Assembly: GCF_002286985.1 (NCBI RefSeq)
Contig: NZ_NSKC01000009.1
Span: forward strand, 165,800-229,799
Source: Halorubrum salipaludis
Lineage (GTDB): Archaea > Halobacteriota > Halobacteria > Halobacteriales > Haloferacaceae
DNA length: 64,000 nt
Reading direction: 5' to 3'
Notes under the pieces: generated by a model
Databases searched by the model: none
Told to the model about the DNA's origin: nothing
The model's input: only the letters and a program-made list of their open reading frames with translations
Part shown: one piece after another, positions 27,232-35,684 of the stretch
How the letters are laid out: each line of letters opens with the position of its first letter
Numbering within the stretch: the first letter of the stretch is position 1
Made by a program: the position numbers and the translations under genes

Positions 27232-28080
27232 ATGAGCGACCAGCCGAGCGCGGCCGACGAGATCATGGACGGGGTCTACCGCGCGCTCCGCGCCCACGGC
27301 TACGCCGACCTGACGATGCAGGACATCGCGGACGAGTGCTCGAAGAGCAAGTCGCTGCTCCACTACCACTACGACACGAAGGAGGACCTCCTCGTCGCCT
27401 TCCTCGACCGCGTCATTACCGACTCGGAGCGACGCATCGCGGCCCACGCCGACGACCCGCCCGCGGAGCGGCTCGCGGGATTCATCGGCTGGTTCGTCTT
27501 CGAGCCCGAGGCGGTCGACCGCGAGGCGTTCCACATCGCGCTCCTCGAACTCCGGACGCAGGGCCCGTTCAACGAACCGATTCGCGAACAGCTCGTCCGG
27601 AGCGACCGGCTGCTCCGCGGCACCGTCGTCGACATCCTCGAATCCGGCATCGAGGAGGGGGTGTTCCGCGACGTCGACGTCGAGGAGACCGCGGCGCTGC
27701 TCGTCGCGACCCTCGACGGAGCGCGGACGCGACAGATCACGCTGAGTCGAGGCGCGACGGCCGCCGACGGCGACGAGGCGGAGGGGGAGAGCGCGGCGGC
27801 GGAGCGGTCGGACGGGTCGGACGGTTCGGACGATTCGGACGACTCGGACGGTTCGGATGAAGACGGATCTGCGGACGAAGGTTCCGGTCACGCTCCGAGC
27901 GATGGCACGGCGGGGGTCAGCGACACCGCCGACCGGCCCGAGCCGGCGTACACGCGTGCGGTCGCGGAGGCGGCCCTCCGGCGGATCGTCGAGCCGCTGC
28001 TCGCGGCGGGGGCGGAGCTGCCGTCGCTCGAGGACGGGATCGCCGCGATGGCGCCCGTCGACGAGGACGAGCGGGAATGA
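27232..28080 (+). CDS. TetR-family transcription regulator
   Basis: 282-aa regulator. The HTH is at about residues 10-55, with TMQDIADECSKSKSLLHYHY as turn and recognition helix. The ligand-binding helical domain follows to about 170. A Ser/Asp/Gly-rich linker of some 50 residues (GSDGSDDSDD and similar, about 185-235) interrupts it before a last helix pair, longer than usual for TetR proteins. A perfect palindromic operator touches the ATG. The MFS transporter begins 18 bases after the stop, so it probably controls that pump together with itself. Confidence 0.9.
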   Translation: MSDQPSAADEIMDGVYRALRAHGYADLTMQDIADECSKSKSLLHYHYDTKEDLLVAFLDRVITDSERRIAAHADDPPAERLAGFIGWFVFEPEAVDREAFHIALLELRTQGPFNEPIREQLVRSDRLLRGTVVDILESGIEEGVFRDVDVEETAALLVATLDGARTRQITLSRGATAADGDEAEGESAAAERSDGSDGSDDSDDSDGSDEDGSADEGSGHAPSDGTAGVSDTADRPEPAYTRAVAEAALRRIVEPLLAAGAELPSLEDGIAAMAPVDEDERE

Positions 28081-28098
28081 CCGGCGGGCCGGCACGGG

Positions 28099-29484
28099 GT
28101 GACTGACGTGGGACTGTTCGGGATCGACCGCCCGCCGACCGTGCTGCTCGCGGTGATCGCCAGCACCTTCTTCGTCGGCTTCGGCGGCGGGGTCGTCTTC
28201 CCGATCCTCCCGAACCTCGGCGCGGTCCTCGGGATCTCGGCGTTCATGGTCGGCGTGATCCTCTCCGCGAACCGCTGGGTGCGGCTCGTCGCGAACGCGC
28301 CGGCCGGCGCCCTCGTCGACCGGTACGGGACGCGCAAACCGTTCGTCGCCGGGCTGTTCGTCGAGGGGGTCGCCACCCTCGGCTACGTCGTCGCGCTCGC
28401 GATGCCGCCCGCCGAGTCGCTCCGCCCGCTCGCGGCGTCGCTGCCGACGGTGGCGGCCGGTCCGCTCGCCGTCGGGCCGGAGGGGTGGTTCACCGCGATC
28501 GCGGCCGTCGTCGCGCCCGAGACGTGGTTCCTGCTCGCGCGGGTCCTCTGGGGGCTCGGCTCCGCCGCGGTGTTCGCGACCGCCTACACCATCGCCGCCG
28601 ACCTTTCGGACGGGGGCTCGCGCGGGACGAACATGGGGATCGTCCGCGGCGGGATCACGATGGGGTTCCCGGCCGGCCTCGTGCTCGGCGGGGTCGTCTC
28701 CGCGATCGCGAGCAACGTCGCGGCGTTCGTCGTCGCCGCCGCGTTCGCGCTCACCGCCAGCGTCGTCGCCTACCGTTTCGTCCCGGAGACGCACGTCACG
28801 GGCGACCGGTCGGGGGACTCGATCAAGCCATGGGACGTGGACACCGCGGTCCCGGCCGTGACGGTCGGGCTGGTCAACTTCGGGCTGATGTTCGCGTACA
28901 TCGGCGCGCTGTTCTCCACGCTCGTGTTATTCCTCGGCGCGAACGACATCTCGCTGTTCGGTCTCGCCCCGCAGGGGACTTCCGGGCTGTTCATGGCCGG
29001 CACGGTCCTCTTCGCCGCGGTCTTCATGTTCGTCGGCGGGCGGATCTCGGACACCCGCGACTCCAGAACGCCGATCCTGCTGACGTTCCTCGCGGTCTCG
29101 TTCGTCGGGTTCCTGCTGCTCGCCCGGGCCGGATCGGTGGTCTCGCTCGGACTCGCCTGCGCCTTCATCGGCGCCGGGCAGGGCGGGACGAGCGGCCCGA
29201 TGATGGCCCTGCTCGCGGACCTCACGCCCGACGAGCGGATGGGCCGCGCCTCGGGGACGAACAACGTCCTCGGCGACGTGGGCGGCGGCCTCGGCCCGAT
29301 GGTGTCGCTGCCCCTGATCGAGGCGGTGGGGTTCGCGCCGATCTACGCCGCCTGCGCGGTCCTCCCGCTCGCCGCGGGCGGCGTGCTCCTCCTGGGCGTC
29401 CGGCGCGAGACCGGGACGTTCCTCCCCGGACGCACTGCTGGGGAGGCGGGACCGGACAAGGGGTCGGTCCCCGCGGATTCCTGA
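28099..29484 (+). CDS. MFS transporter (probable efflux pump)
   Basis: 461-aa major facilitator with 12 predicted TM helices. The first helix ASTFFVGFGGGVVFPILPNL and the loop 2-3 signature ALVDRYGTRKPFVAG are MFS-like, and the matching GGRISDTRDSRTPILL loop lies in the second half. GTG 28099 is taken as start; a second GTG at 28108 is possible. Its link with a TetR gene suggests export of a toxic or signalling compound, not identified. It is followed by a repeat remnant. Confidence 0.88.
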   Translation: MTDVGLFGIDRPPTVLLAVIASTFFVGFGGGVVFPILPNLGAVLGISAFMVGVILSANRWVRLVANAPAGALVDRYGTRKPFVAGLFVEGVATLGYVVALAMPPAESLRPLAASLPTVAAGPLAVGPEGWFTAIAAVVAPETWFLLARVLWGLGSAAVFATAYTIAADLSDGGSRGTNMGIVRGGITMGFPAGLVLGGVVSAIASNVAAFVVAAAFALTASVVAYRFVPETHVTGDRSGDSIKPWDVDTAVPAVTVGLVNFGLMFAYIGALFSTLVLFLGANDISLFGLAPQGTSGLFMAGTVLFAAVFMFVGGRISDTRDSRTPILLTFLAVSFVGFLLLARAGSVVSLGLACAFIGAGQGGTSGPMMALLADLTPDERMGRASGTNNVLGDVGGGLGPMVSLPLIEAVGFAPIYAACAVLPLAAGGVLLLGVRRETGTFLPGRTAGEAGPDKGSVPADS

Positions 29485-29660
29485 ACCGACCGCTGGGCGC
29501 GGCTCCGAGCGCCCTGATAAGGGCGCGAGGAGCCAGCGAGGGAGTCGCGAGCAGAGAGGCACCGGAGGTCACTCATGCAGCCGGCGCGCAGCGCCGGCGA
29601 CGAAGCGAGCGACGAGGTTGGGGCTTCGAAGATGGTCAGCGACGAAAGGCGCTTATAAGC
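29485..29660 (+). repeat. Shortened relative of the dispersed element (copy D)
   Basis: The roughly 310-base gap between the MFS gene and rpl11 holds a shortened version of the element. A hairpin at 29501-29534 (GGCTCC-ga-GCGCCCT / AGGGCGC-ga-GGAGCC, loop GATA) stands where domain 1 would be, then GAGGGAGTCG (29538-29547), a hairpin GCCGGCGC-gca-GCGCCGGC (29580-29598), GACGAGGTTGGGG (29611-29623), and directly the tail-like GCTTCGAAGATGGTCA and CTTATAAG. The GGGACTCAAAGGGGCAG arm of domain 3 is absent. Homology to the full copies is inferred from box order. Confidence 0.5.
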
Positions 29661-29763
29661 GATCGCCGTCCCCGATTCATCCCCTCGAACGCCGTAACGG
29701 CCGCCCCGAGGCCGATATCGGAAGTGTGCGAACCGCTGGCTCCCGCTACTCGAAAGAACAACC

Positions 29764-29770
29764 GTTAAAA
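29764..29770 (+). promoter_or_regulatory. TATA box for rpl11
   Basis: GTTAAAA, 24-30 bases before the rpl11 ATG at 29794. Confidence 0.6.
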
Positions 29771-29793
29771 GTCGCCGCCGGGTTCGTACGGAT

Positions 29794-30270
29794 ATGGCTG
29801 GAACTATCGAAGCGCTCGTCCCCGGCGGGCAGGCCAACCCCGGCCCGCCGCTCGGTCCCGAGCTCGGACCGACGCCGGTGGACGTCCAGGACGTCGTGTC
29901 GCAGATCAACGAGGAGACCGCCGCGTTCGACGGCATGGAAGTGCCCGTCACCATCGAGTACGAGGACGACGGCTCCTTCACGATCGAGGTCGGCGTCCCG
30001 CCGACGGCCGAACTGATCAAAGACGAGGCCGGCTTCGAGACCGGCTCCGGCGAGCCCCAGAAGGACTTCGTCGCGGACATGTCGATCGAACAGGTGAAGA
30101 AGGTCGCCGAGCAGAAGTCGACCGACCTGCTCTCGTACGACGTGAAAAACGCCGCCAAGGAGGTCGGCGGCACCTGCGCCTCCCTCGGCGTCACCATCGA
30201 GGGCGAGGACGCCCGGACGTTCGACGACCGCGTCGACGCCGGCGACTACGACGACGTCCTCGAAGCGTAA
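29794..30270 (+). CDS. rpl11: 50S ribosomal protein L11
   Basis: 158-aa protein of the L7/L12 stalk base that binds 23S rRNA helices 43-44. The N-terminal domain carries the factor-binding GGQANPGPPLGPELG (11-25) and the C-terminal RNA-binding domain contains VAEQKSTDLLSYDVKNAAKE and VGGTCASLGVTI. Here it is apart from L1/L10/L12, as usual in haloarchaea, and seems monocistronic with a hairpin after it. Confidence 0.97.
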   Translation: MAGTIEALVPGGQANPGPPLGPELGPTPVDVQDVVSQINEETAAFDGMEVPVTIEYEDDGSFTIEVGVPPTAELIKDEAGFETGSGEPQKDFVADMSIEQVKKVAEQKSTDLLSYDVKNAAKEVGGTCASLGVTIEGEDARTFDDRVDAGDYDDVLEA

Positions 30271-30344
30271 CGACGCGTTCCGAGGCGTTCCGCCGCAGCT
30301 TCGCCGCGGTCTCGCCGTGGCGATTTTTCCGGCGTCGTTTTCTC

Positions 30345-30377
30345 CCGCACCGCTGCGCGCATCGCGCAGCGGTGCGG
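30345..30377 (+). terminator. Perfect 15-bp hairpin after rpl11
   Basis: CCGCACCGCTGCGCG, loop CAT, CGCGCAGCGGTGCGG: a perfect inverted repeat 75 bases beyond the rpl11 stop, preceded by T-runs (GATTTTTCC at 30322-30330 and GTTTTCTCC) of the kind that end archaeal transcripts. It may mark or protect the rpl11 mRNA 3' end. Confidence 0.5.
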
Positions 30378-30397
30378 TTCCGCGGACCCGACGGCCG

Positions 30398-30437
30398 TCG
30401 ACCCCACCGCCTTCATCGACCCCACCGCCTTTTTACC
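30398..30437 (+). promoter_or_regulatory. Direct repeat and TATA box before the 95-aa gene
   Basis: TCGACCCCACCGCCTT occurs at 30398-30413 and 30416-30431, and the second copy runs into CTTTTTACC (30429-30437), a TATA-like box 23-31 bases before ATG 30460. Two tandem BRE-like upstream sites are one reading. Confidence 0.45.
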
Positions 30438-30459
30438 CGCGACGCGCCGAGTCGCGGGC

Positions 30460-30747
30460 ATGCCCGATCTCCATCCCGTCGCGAAGCGGATCCACAACGT
30501 CCAACCGCGACCCGTCCGACTCACCCTCGACGACGGCGAGACGGGCGTCTACGAGTTCTCCTCGACGGAGTTCTTCCAGCGGGAGTTCCGCGGGGAGGGC
30601 GTCCGCACCGACGCGGACGGCGACGCCGAGTTCCGGCTGATCACCTCCGAGGACCACGAGTCCGTGCTGCTCGGGCGGTCCGGTCCCGACGAGGAGGGGT
30701 GGACGGTCGTCGGCGAGGTGGTCGAAGCGGAGCGCGCGGTGGTGTGA
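30460..30747 (+). CDS. Conserved haloarchaeal hypothetical protein (95 aa)
   Basis: 95-aa acidic soluble protein, function unknown. It has the pattern of a small beta-barrel (LTLDDGETGVYEF, EFFQREFRGEGVRTDADGD, FRLITSEDHESVLLGR, GWTVVGEVVEAERAVV), with no Cys and no signal peptide. The promoter described upstream supports ATG 30460. Monocistronic, convergent with the UspA gene. Confidence 0.7.
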   Translation: MPDLHPVAKRIHNVQPRPVRLTLDDGETGVYEFSSTEFFQREFRGEGVRTDADGDAEFRLITSEDHESVLLGRSGPDEEGWTVVGEVVEAERAVV

Positions 30748-30777
30748 GCGCGGACCGCGGCGAGTCCGCCGATCGCC

Positions 30778-31230
30778 TCACCGAACGACGGTGACGGGGA
30801 CCTCGGCGCGGCGCACCACGCCCTCGGCGACGCTCCCGAGCAGGACCCGAGAGAGGCCGGTCCGACCCCGACTCGCCAGCACGACGTGGTCGAACGGGTC
30901 GGCGGAGCCCTCCGACTCGCCGACCGGCTTCTCGCCGCCCGCCACGCCGAGGATCGTCGCCGTCGGCCGCCCGACCTCCAGCCGCGTCTCCACGTCGCGG
31001 TCGACCGTCGACGTCGCCTCGCTCAGGATCCGATCGCCGCGCTGTTTGGCGCTCTCGTACCACTGGTCGGCGGCGCCGGGGAACCCGCCCTCCGCGCCGG
31101 TCGCCGAGTCCGCGGGGTTGATCACGTGGAGCGCCGTCAGCTCGGCGTCGGGCCACTCCGACGCCGCGAACTGCAGCGCTTCGGTCGCCTCCGTCGATCC
31201 GTCGACCGCGACGAGGATCCGTTTGGCCAT
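30778..31230 (-). CDS. Universal stress protein (UspA family)
   Basis: 150-aa single USP domain. It opens ILVAVDGSTEATEALQFA and ends with the ATP-binding type G-x2-G-x9-G(S/T): ASRGRTGLSRVLLGSVAEGV then PVTVVR. An ATP-binding stress or regulatory role is likely. A T-rich TATA-like patch lies about 25 bases upstream on the minus strand (near 31250-31262). Confidence 0.92.
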   Translation of the reverse strand: MAKRILVAVDGSTEATEALQFAASEWPDAELTALHVINPADSATGAEGGFPGAADQWYESAKQRGDRILSEATSTVDRDVETRLEVGRPTATILGVAGGEKPVGESEGSADPFDHVVLASRGRTGLSRVLLGSVAEGVVRRAEVPVTVVR

Positions 31231-31378
31231 GTGCGCGCTTCGCTCGCTCGGTGTAAAAAGGGCGGCGGCGGCTCCGGCGCGGCGGTAACGCGGGCCGGGA
31301 CCGCTCCGTCGAACGGATCGTTCCGCCGAGCGGATCGCTCTGCCGAGCGGACCGCTCTGCGGAATCGGAGCGCGCCGA

Positions 31379-33259
31379 TCAGTCCCCGTGCCGCGTCACA
31401 CACTCCGAGAGCCCGATCAGCTCCACCGGCTCGGAGTTGTCGGGGGAGTAGACGACCATCTGTCCCTTCTCCATGTACGGCACCTTCCCGGCGAGGTTGG
31501 CGGGGATGTTGACGCTGGAGATCGCGTCCTCGTCGCCGAGGTTCAAGACGATCTTGGTGTTCACCTGCTTGAACACCGACTCGGCCACGTCCTGCGGGTC
31601 CTGCGTGATGAGGAACAGGCCGAGACGCTCCTTGCGGCCCTGCTTGGCGGCCTCCGTGAACTTCTGGACGACCTTCCGCGCCTGTACGGTGTCGGCGTCG
31701 GCGAGGAAGTTGTGGGCCTCGTCCATCCCGATCAGGAGGGGTGTCTCCTCGATCCGGTCGCTGTCGGGGTCGTTCGAGAGCTTGTCGTCGACGAGCAGCC
31801 CTGCGACCGCGAGCACGACGATCTCCTTCTGCCGCGAGGTCGGCAGGTGGTAGGTCGGCACCACGGAGAGCCCGCCGGGCCGGACGAGGGTGTGGTCCAG
31901 CTCGGTGATCGGCTTCGCGTCCTGGTCGAAGACGCCGCCGGGGACGCCGCGGACGCGGCGCTTGACGGCGTCGAACGTCGCCTCGTGGACGCGGCCGCTC
32001 TCGTCAAGCTCCTCTTTGAGCGCCGGGTCGTCGAGGTACGAGAGGAACTGGCTGTAGGTGCCCGAGTCCCCGTAGTCGCGGAAGAAGCGGTTGAGAAGCG
32101 TCAGCAGGGCGGGGTACTGGTTCTCGTTGAGCCCGGAGCCGGCGACGAGCCACGGCATGTCCCGCGCCAGCGAGAAGGGGATCGTGAACTCCACGCGCTC
32201 CGCGCGGTGGCCCTCGCCCGGGTACGTCGCGTCCGCGACCCGCGGCACCAAGGCGACGGTGTCGTCGTGGCCGCCGTGGGCGATCCCCTCGCGGTCGAGC
32301 CGCCGGGCGAAGTCGGCGTCGAGGTCGGGGTTGTCGTCGTGCATCTGCGCGTACTCGTCCTGCGGGTCGAACTGGACGACCGCCATCCGCGACTCCCGCC
32401 CGTCGCCGGTCGGGTAGGTCCGGTCCGCATCGAGGTACTGCCGGAGGACGTTCTTGGAGGCGTGGGTCTTCCCCGACCCGGTCCCGCCGGCGACGAGGGT
32501 GTGCCGGAACGCGAGGGGGTCGCCGTCGGCGTAGTCGTCCTTCACCCGGTAATCGACGGTGGGGGGTTCGGCCGCCGTCCGCACCTTCTCACCGCCCACG
32601 GAGAGGTGGCCGAGGAAGACGCCGTCCTCGGGGATCTTCAGCCCGGTCTTGATCTCGGCGTCGTCGGAGGCCTCCTCGACGACCGCGCCGGGCTTCGGCA
32701 CCCGGTCGGTCATCCGGCGCTTCATGTCGTCGCCGGACCCGTACACGACCGACATCGGCTCCAGCTCGGCCATGAACTTGTAGTCGCGCTCGGCGAAGTC
32801 GTCGCGGCGCATCTGCCGGCGGGCGTGGATCTCGGTGGCGTCGTCCGACCGGAACTCCTGTGCGTACTCCAGCCCGGTGATCCGACAGAACAGGCGCTCG
32901 CCGTCCGGGTACGGGATGAGGAGGTACTTCCCGAGCCGGACCGCCTCGCGGTTCCCCGTCGTGACGAACGCCTTCAGCGTCGTCTCCTCGGCCTCCTCGG
33001 CGACCCGGAGCCCCTGCGAGACGGAGACGACGCCGAGCCCCGCGTCCTCGCCGGTCGGCTCCGCGTCGTACGCTGCGAACTCGTCGGTGTCGTCGCCTCC
33101 GGCGGTCGCGCCGTCGCCGTCGGTTGCGCCGCCGTCATCGACCGCTTCGCCGCTCTCTCCATCGGCACCACCGGATCCGGCGCTCGCGGGGTCGACATCG
33201 GCGCTTCCGCCGCCGTCGCCCTCCCTGTCGCCGAACTCGGTGAAGTCCTCCAGCGTCAT
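31379..33259 (-). CDS. HerA-like (DUF87) ATPase
   Basis: 626-aa hexameric-type ATPase of the HerA/FtsK group. An acidic low-complexity N-terminus (1-70) leads to a HAS-like beta domain (about 95-240), then Walker A GGTGSGKTHASKN (258-270) and Walker B LLIGMDEAHNF (about 500), followed by the arginine-finger region LFLITQDPQDVAESVF. The family moves DNA or acts in repair with NurA, but no nurA is adjacent, and this longer form is a distinct haloarchaeal subgroup. ATG 33259 begins the recognisable protein. Divergent from the next gene. Confidence 0.88.
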   Translation of the reverse strand: MTLEDFTEFGDREGDGGGSADVDPASAGSGGADGESGEAVDDGGATDGDGATAGGDDTDEFAAYDAEPTGEDAGLGVVSVSQGLRVAEEAEETTLKAFVTTGNREAVRLGKYLLIPYPDGERLFCRITGLEYAQEFRSDDATEIHARRQMRRDDFAERDYKFMAELEPMSVVYGSGDDMKRRMTDRVPKPGAVVEEASDDAEIKTGLKIPEDGVFLGHLSVGGEKVRTAAEPPTVDYRVKDDYADGDPLAFRHTLVAGGTGSGKTHASKNVLRQYLDADRTYPTGDGRESRMAVVQFDPQDEYAQMHDDNPDLDADFARRLDREGIAHGGHDDTVALVPRVADATYPGEGHRAERVEFTIPFSLARDMPWLVAGSGLNENQYPALLTLLNRFFRDYGDSGTYSQFLSYLDDPALKEELDESGRVHEATFDAVKRRVRGVPGGVFDQDAKPITELDHTLVRPGGLSVVPTYHLPTSRQKEIVVLAVAGLLVDDKLSNDPDSDRIEETPLLIGMDEAHNFLADADTVQARKVVQKFTEAAKQGRKERLGLFLITQDPQDVAESVFKQVNTKIVLNLGDEDAISSVNIPANLAGKVPYMEKGQMVVYSPDNSEPVELIGLSECVTRHGD

Positions 33260-33361
33260 GCCGGACCCACCGCCTCCGACGCCGAAAGCGTTTCCCCCTC
33301 GCCGTCCGGGTCGGCGGCGACGCCGCGGGCCCCTTTTGAGTCTCCGGCCCGTACCGGTGAC

Positions 33362-33697
33362 ATGATACTCGTTCGCGGCAGCGGCGGGGGCACGGAGCTC
33401 ACCGGCACGGTGTTCGAGCGCGGTGAGGATCCCCCCGCGTACAAGGGCGCGCCCGACGAGGACGCCCCGTACGTCTGGGTGTGCGACGCCTTCTACGAGG
33501 TCGAGAGCGGCGGGTCCGCCCTCCTCGTCGACGGCGAGGAGATCCGCGTCGCCTTCGAGGAGCCGATGCCCCGCGGGTTCGACACCCGCGAGCAGGCCCT
33601 GACCGCGGCGAAAGAGCACGTCCGGACCCAGTTCGCCAGGATCGGCGTCGATCCCGACGCCGTCGAGGTCGAGGTGACGAAGGAGGACCCGGCCTGA
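33362..33697 (+). CDS. DUF7113-like small protein
   Basis: 111-aa haloarchaeal protein of unknown function, seemingly of the DUF7113 group. Soluble, with beta pattern MILVRGSGGGTELTGTVFER, VWVCDAFYEVESGG, LLVDGEEIRVAFEEPMPRGF, and a C-terminal helix QALTAAKEHVRTQFARIGVD. Divergent from the HerA-like gene, with a 102-base shared promoter gap. Confidence 0.75.
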   Translation: MILVRGSGGGTELTGTVFERGEDPPAYKGAPDEDAPYVWVCDAFYEVESGGSALLVDGEEIRVAFEEPMPRGFDTREQALTAAKEHVRTQFARIGVDPDAVEVEVTKEDPA

Positions 33698-33814
33698 GCG
33701 CGTCCGCTGCGGACCTGCCACCGCTGCGCCGTTCCCCTCACGTGCACCCGCGGTCTGGCCGGTCCGTACCCGTCCCACGCCGGGATTTACCACCTCGGGG
33801 ACGGTAAGAGGCGT

Positions 33815-34522
33815 ATGACCGACTCGTCCGGGGACTTCGATCCCGAGTCGCGCGAGGAGCGCGAGGTCGCCGCGGAGGCCGCGGGAGACCGGTCCGAGCT
33901 GCTCTCGCTCATGGGACACACCTACCGGGGAGAGCTCGGACGGGCGGCCTCGTGGCGGACCCGGATCGACCGGACGACCAACTGGGCGGTGGTGCTGACG
34001 GCGTCGCTGCTCACGTGGACGTTCTCGAACGAGTCGCGCCCGCACTACGTGCTGCTCATCGGGCTCGTGATGCTCGCCGTCTTCCTCGGCATCGAGGCCC
34101 GGCGGTACCGCATGTACGACGTGTGGCGCTCGCGCGTCCGGCTCTTAGAGGAGAACGTGTTCGCGAACGCGCTCGACCCCGAGGGCGTCGAACAGTCGAA
34201 CTGGCGGGAGCTCCTGAGCGCCGACCTCCGCGACCCGACGATCAAGACGCCCGCCGCCGAGGCGGTCTCGCGGCGTCTCCGGCGCGTGTACGCGCCGCTT
34301 CTCAGCGTGCTCATCGCGGCGTGGGTCGTGCGGCTCACGGTGTTCACCCAGCCGGAGAGCGGCGTCGTCGCCACCGCGTCCGTCGGCGCGGTTCCGGGCT
34401 GGATGGTGCTGGCGGGCGTCGCCTGTTTCTACGTCGCCGTGCTCGGGCTCACGTTCCGGAAGCGCCCGCGGCAGGCGAAGGGAGAGCTGGGGTCGACCGA
34501 CCGCTCCGACGAGTGGAAGTAA
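33815..34522 (+). CDS. DUF2270 membrane protein
   Basis: 235-aa membrane protein of the DUF2270 family, function unknown. The N-terminal cytoplasmic region ends with SLMGHTYRGELGRAASWRTR; four TM segments follow (about 56-70, 78-92, 160-178, 190-212). The motif GIEARRYRMYDVWRSRVRLL between helices 2 and 3 is a family mark. Monocistronic. Confidence 0.85.
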   Translation: MTDSSGDFDPESREEREVAAEAAGDRSELLSLMGHTYRGELGRAASWRTRIDRTTNWAVVLTASLLTWTFSNESRPHYVLLIGLVMLAVFLGIEARRYRMYDVWRSRVRLLEENVFANALDPEGVEQSNWRELLSADLRDPTIKTPAAEAVSRRLRRVYAPLLSVLIAAWVVRLTVFTQPESGVVATASVGAVPGWMVLAGVACFYVAVLGLTFRKRPRQAKGELGSTDRSDEWK

Positions 34523-34547
34523 CCGGGGATCCGTCGACGGCGCGCGC

Positions 34548-34754
34548 TCAGCCCGAGCCGTCGGCCTCCTCGTCGCCCGCGCCGTACACCCCGAGCGGGA
34601 GCCCGTCGACGCGGTCGGGGTCGCCGTCGAGCCCCTCGTAGGCGTCGTCGATGAGCCGGGCCAGCTGGGTCTCGGGGCTCACGCCGCGGGCGGCCGCGAG
34701 CGCCGCGAGCCGCTCGTACTGCTCGTCCGGCACCGACACAGTTCCCTCGTCCAT
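34548..34754 (-). CDS. Small ribbon-helix-helix-like protein
   Basis: 68-aa protein; residues 4-40 (TVSVPDEQYERLAALAAARG followed by SPETQLARLIDDAYEG) look like a ribbon-helix-helix fold, suggesting DNA binding or an antitoxin-like role. No toxin-like gene is beside it. The tail is acidic and Gly-rich. An upstream AT patch CTTTTGTGC lies about 25 bases before ATG 34754. Confidence 0.6.
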   Translation of the reverse strand: MDEGTVSVPDEQYERLAALAAARGVSPETQLARLIDDAYEGLDGDPDRVDGLPLGVYGAGDEEADGSG

Positions 34755-34803
34755 ACGCGCCGGTCCGACCCGAACGCACAAAAGTATTGTTCGGATCGCG
34801 ACC

Positions 34804-35553
34804 CTACCGGGACGCCTCGGACCGATCGTCGCCGTTCCGCCGGGTCCCGCGTCCCCCGGGCAACCCCCACTCCTCAAACCGGTCGAACAGGGCGTTCATC
34901 ACCGCCCCCTCCGCCCGCGAGAGGTGTTCCCACACCGTCGTCGACCCGAGGCCGAGCTCCGCCGCAACGTCCTCGACGCCGACCCCGCCGCCGTGGTCGT
35001 AGTAGCCGGTCGCGATGGCGGTCGCGAGCACCTCGCGCTGCCTGTCGGTGAGGCCGTCGAGGATGCCCGCGGCGGGCAGCTTGGGCGAGCGGTCGAGCGT
35101 CGAGAGCTCGACGTTGCGGGCGAGCTCGACATCGTTTCCCCCGCGTTCGACCCCGCGGATCAGCGCCGAGAGGTCGGCGTCGGCGTCGAGGTACACCGTC
35201 CAGCGCTCGATCCCGCCGGAGATCGTCGTCCCCATCCGGTAGTGGACGCCGAGGGCCGCGAGCCGCTCGCCGATCCCCTCCCAGCCGTCGGTGTCGACGG
35301 TGAGCGCGACGTACGCGTGACCGCCGGCGACCGGCGAGATCGGCTCCGCGGCCACCACGGGATCTGCGCGCCGGAACTCGGTCAGGAACGACTCGATCTC
35401 GTCGGTCGGGCCGCGCAGCTCCACGATCCGCTTTCGCTCCCCGCCCGTGCCGGTCATCGAGGAGACCGATCGGAGCGTCACCTCCGGGTGTCGGGCGCTC
35501 ACCTCGGACTCGGGCCCTCCGTGGTGGCGGACCCGCAGCGTCACTTCGCGCAT
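34804..35553 (-). CDS. Bat-type (HTH_10) transcription regulator
   Basis: 249-aa regulator with the bacterio-opsin-activator-type HTH at the C-terminus (about 175-235: LTDRQREVLATAIATGYYDH, then VEDVAAELGLGSTTVWEHL). The N-terminal 165 residues match the sensor half found in this family, with two ACT-like beta-alpha stretches. The start is ATG 35553: a weak TATA (TTTCAA) is 25-30 bases upstream and is flanked by two palindromes. Autoregulation is inferred. Confidence 0.88.
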   Translation of the reverse strand: MREVTLRVRHHGGPESEVSARHPEVTLRSVSSMTGTGGERKRIVELRGPTDEIESFLTEFRRADPVVAAEPISPVAGGHAYVALTVDTDGWEGIGERLAALGVHYRMGTTISGGIERWTVYLDADADLSALIRGVERGGNDVELARNVELSTLDRSPKLPAAGILDGLTDRQREVLATAIATGYYDHGGGVGVEDVAAELGLGSTTVWEHLSRAEGAVMNALFDRFEEWGLPGGRGTRRNGDDRSEASR

Positions 35554-35565
35554 GCGCGACTCCAG

Positions 35566-35614
35566 AACGCCGGCGTTGAAACGGCTTCCGAACGCCGGCG
35601 TTGAAACGGGCTCC
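35566..35614. promoter_or_regulatory. Twin AACGCCGGCGTT palindromes, 25-base tandem repeat
   Basis: Two 25-base tandem units (35565-35589, 35590-35614) differ at one or two bases. Each holds the perfect 12-base palindrome AACGCCGGCGTT (35566-35577 and 35591-35602). On the minus strand they flank the TTTCAA box of the Bat-type gene, so they look like an operator pair; the + strand gene starts at 35685. Confidence 0.65.
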
Positions 35615-35684
35615 GAGGGGACGCGGCCGGCGGGCGGAAAACGGCCCGCGCGCTTATTGGAACGCGCCGCCAAGTGCGGTCCGG

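Noticed and set aside
31379..34045. N-terminal extension of the HerA-like protein to 888 residues
   Set aside because: The added part is Arg-rich shadow sequence over the divergent DUF7113-like and DUF2270 genes; MTLEDF at 33259 is the natural start.
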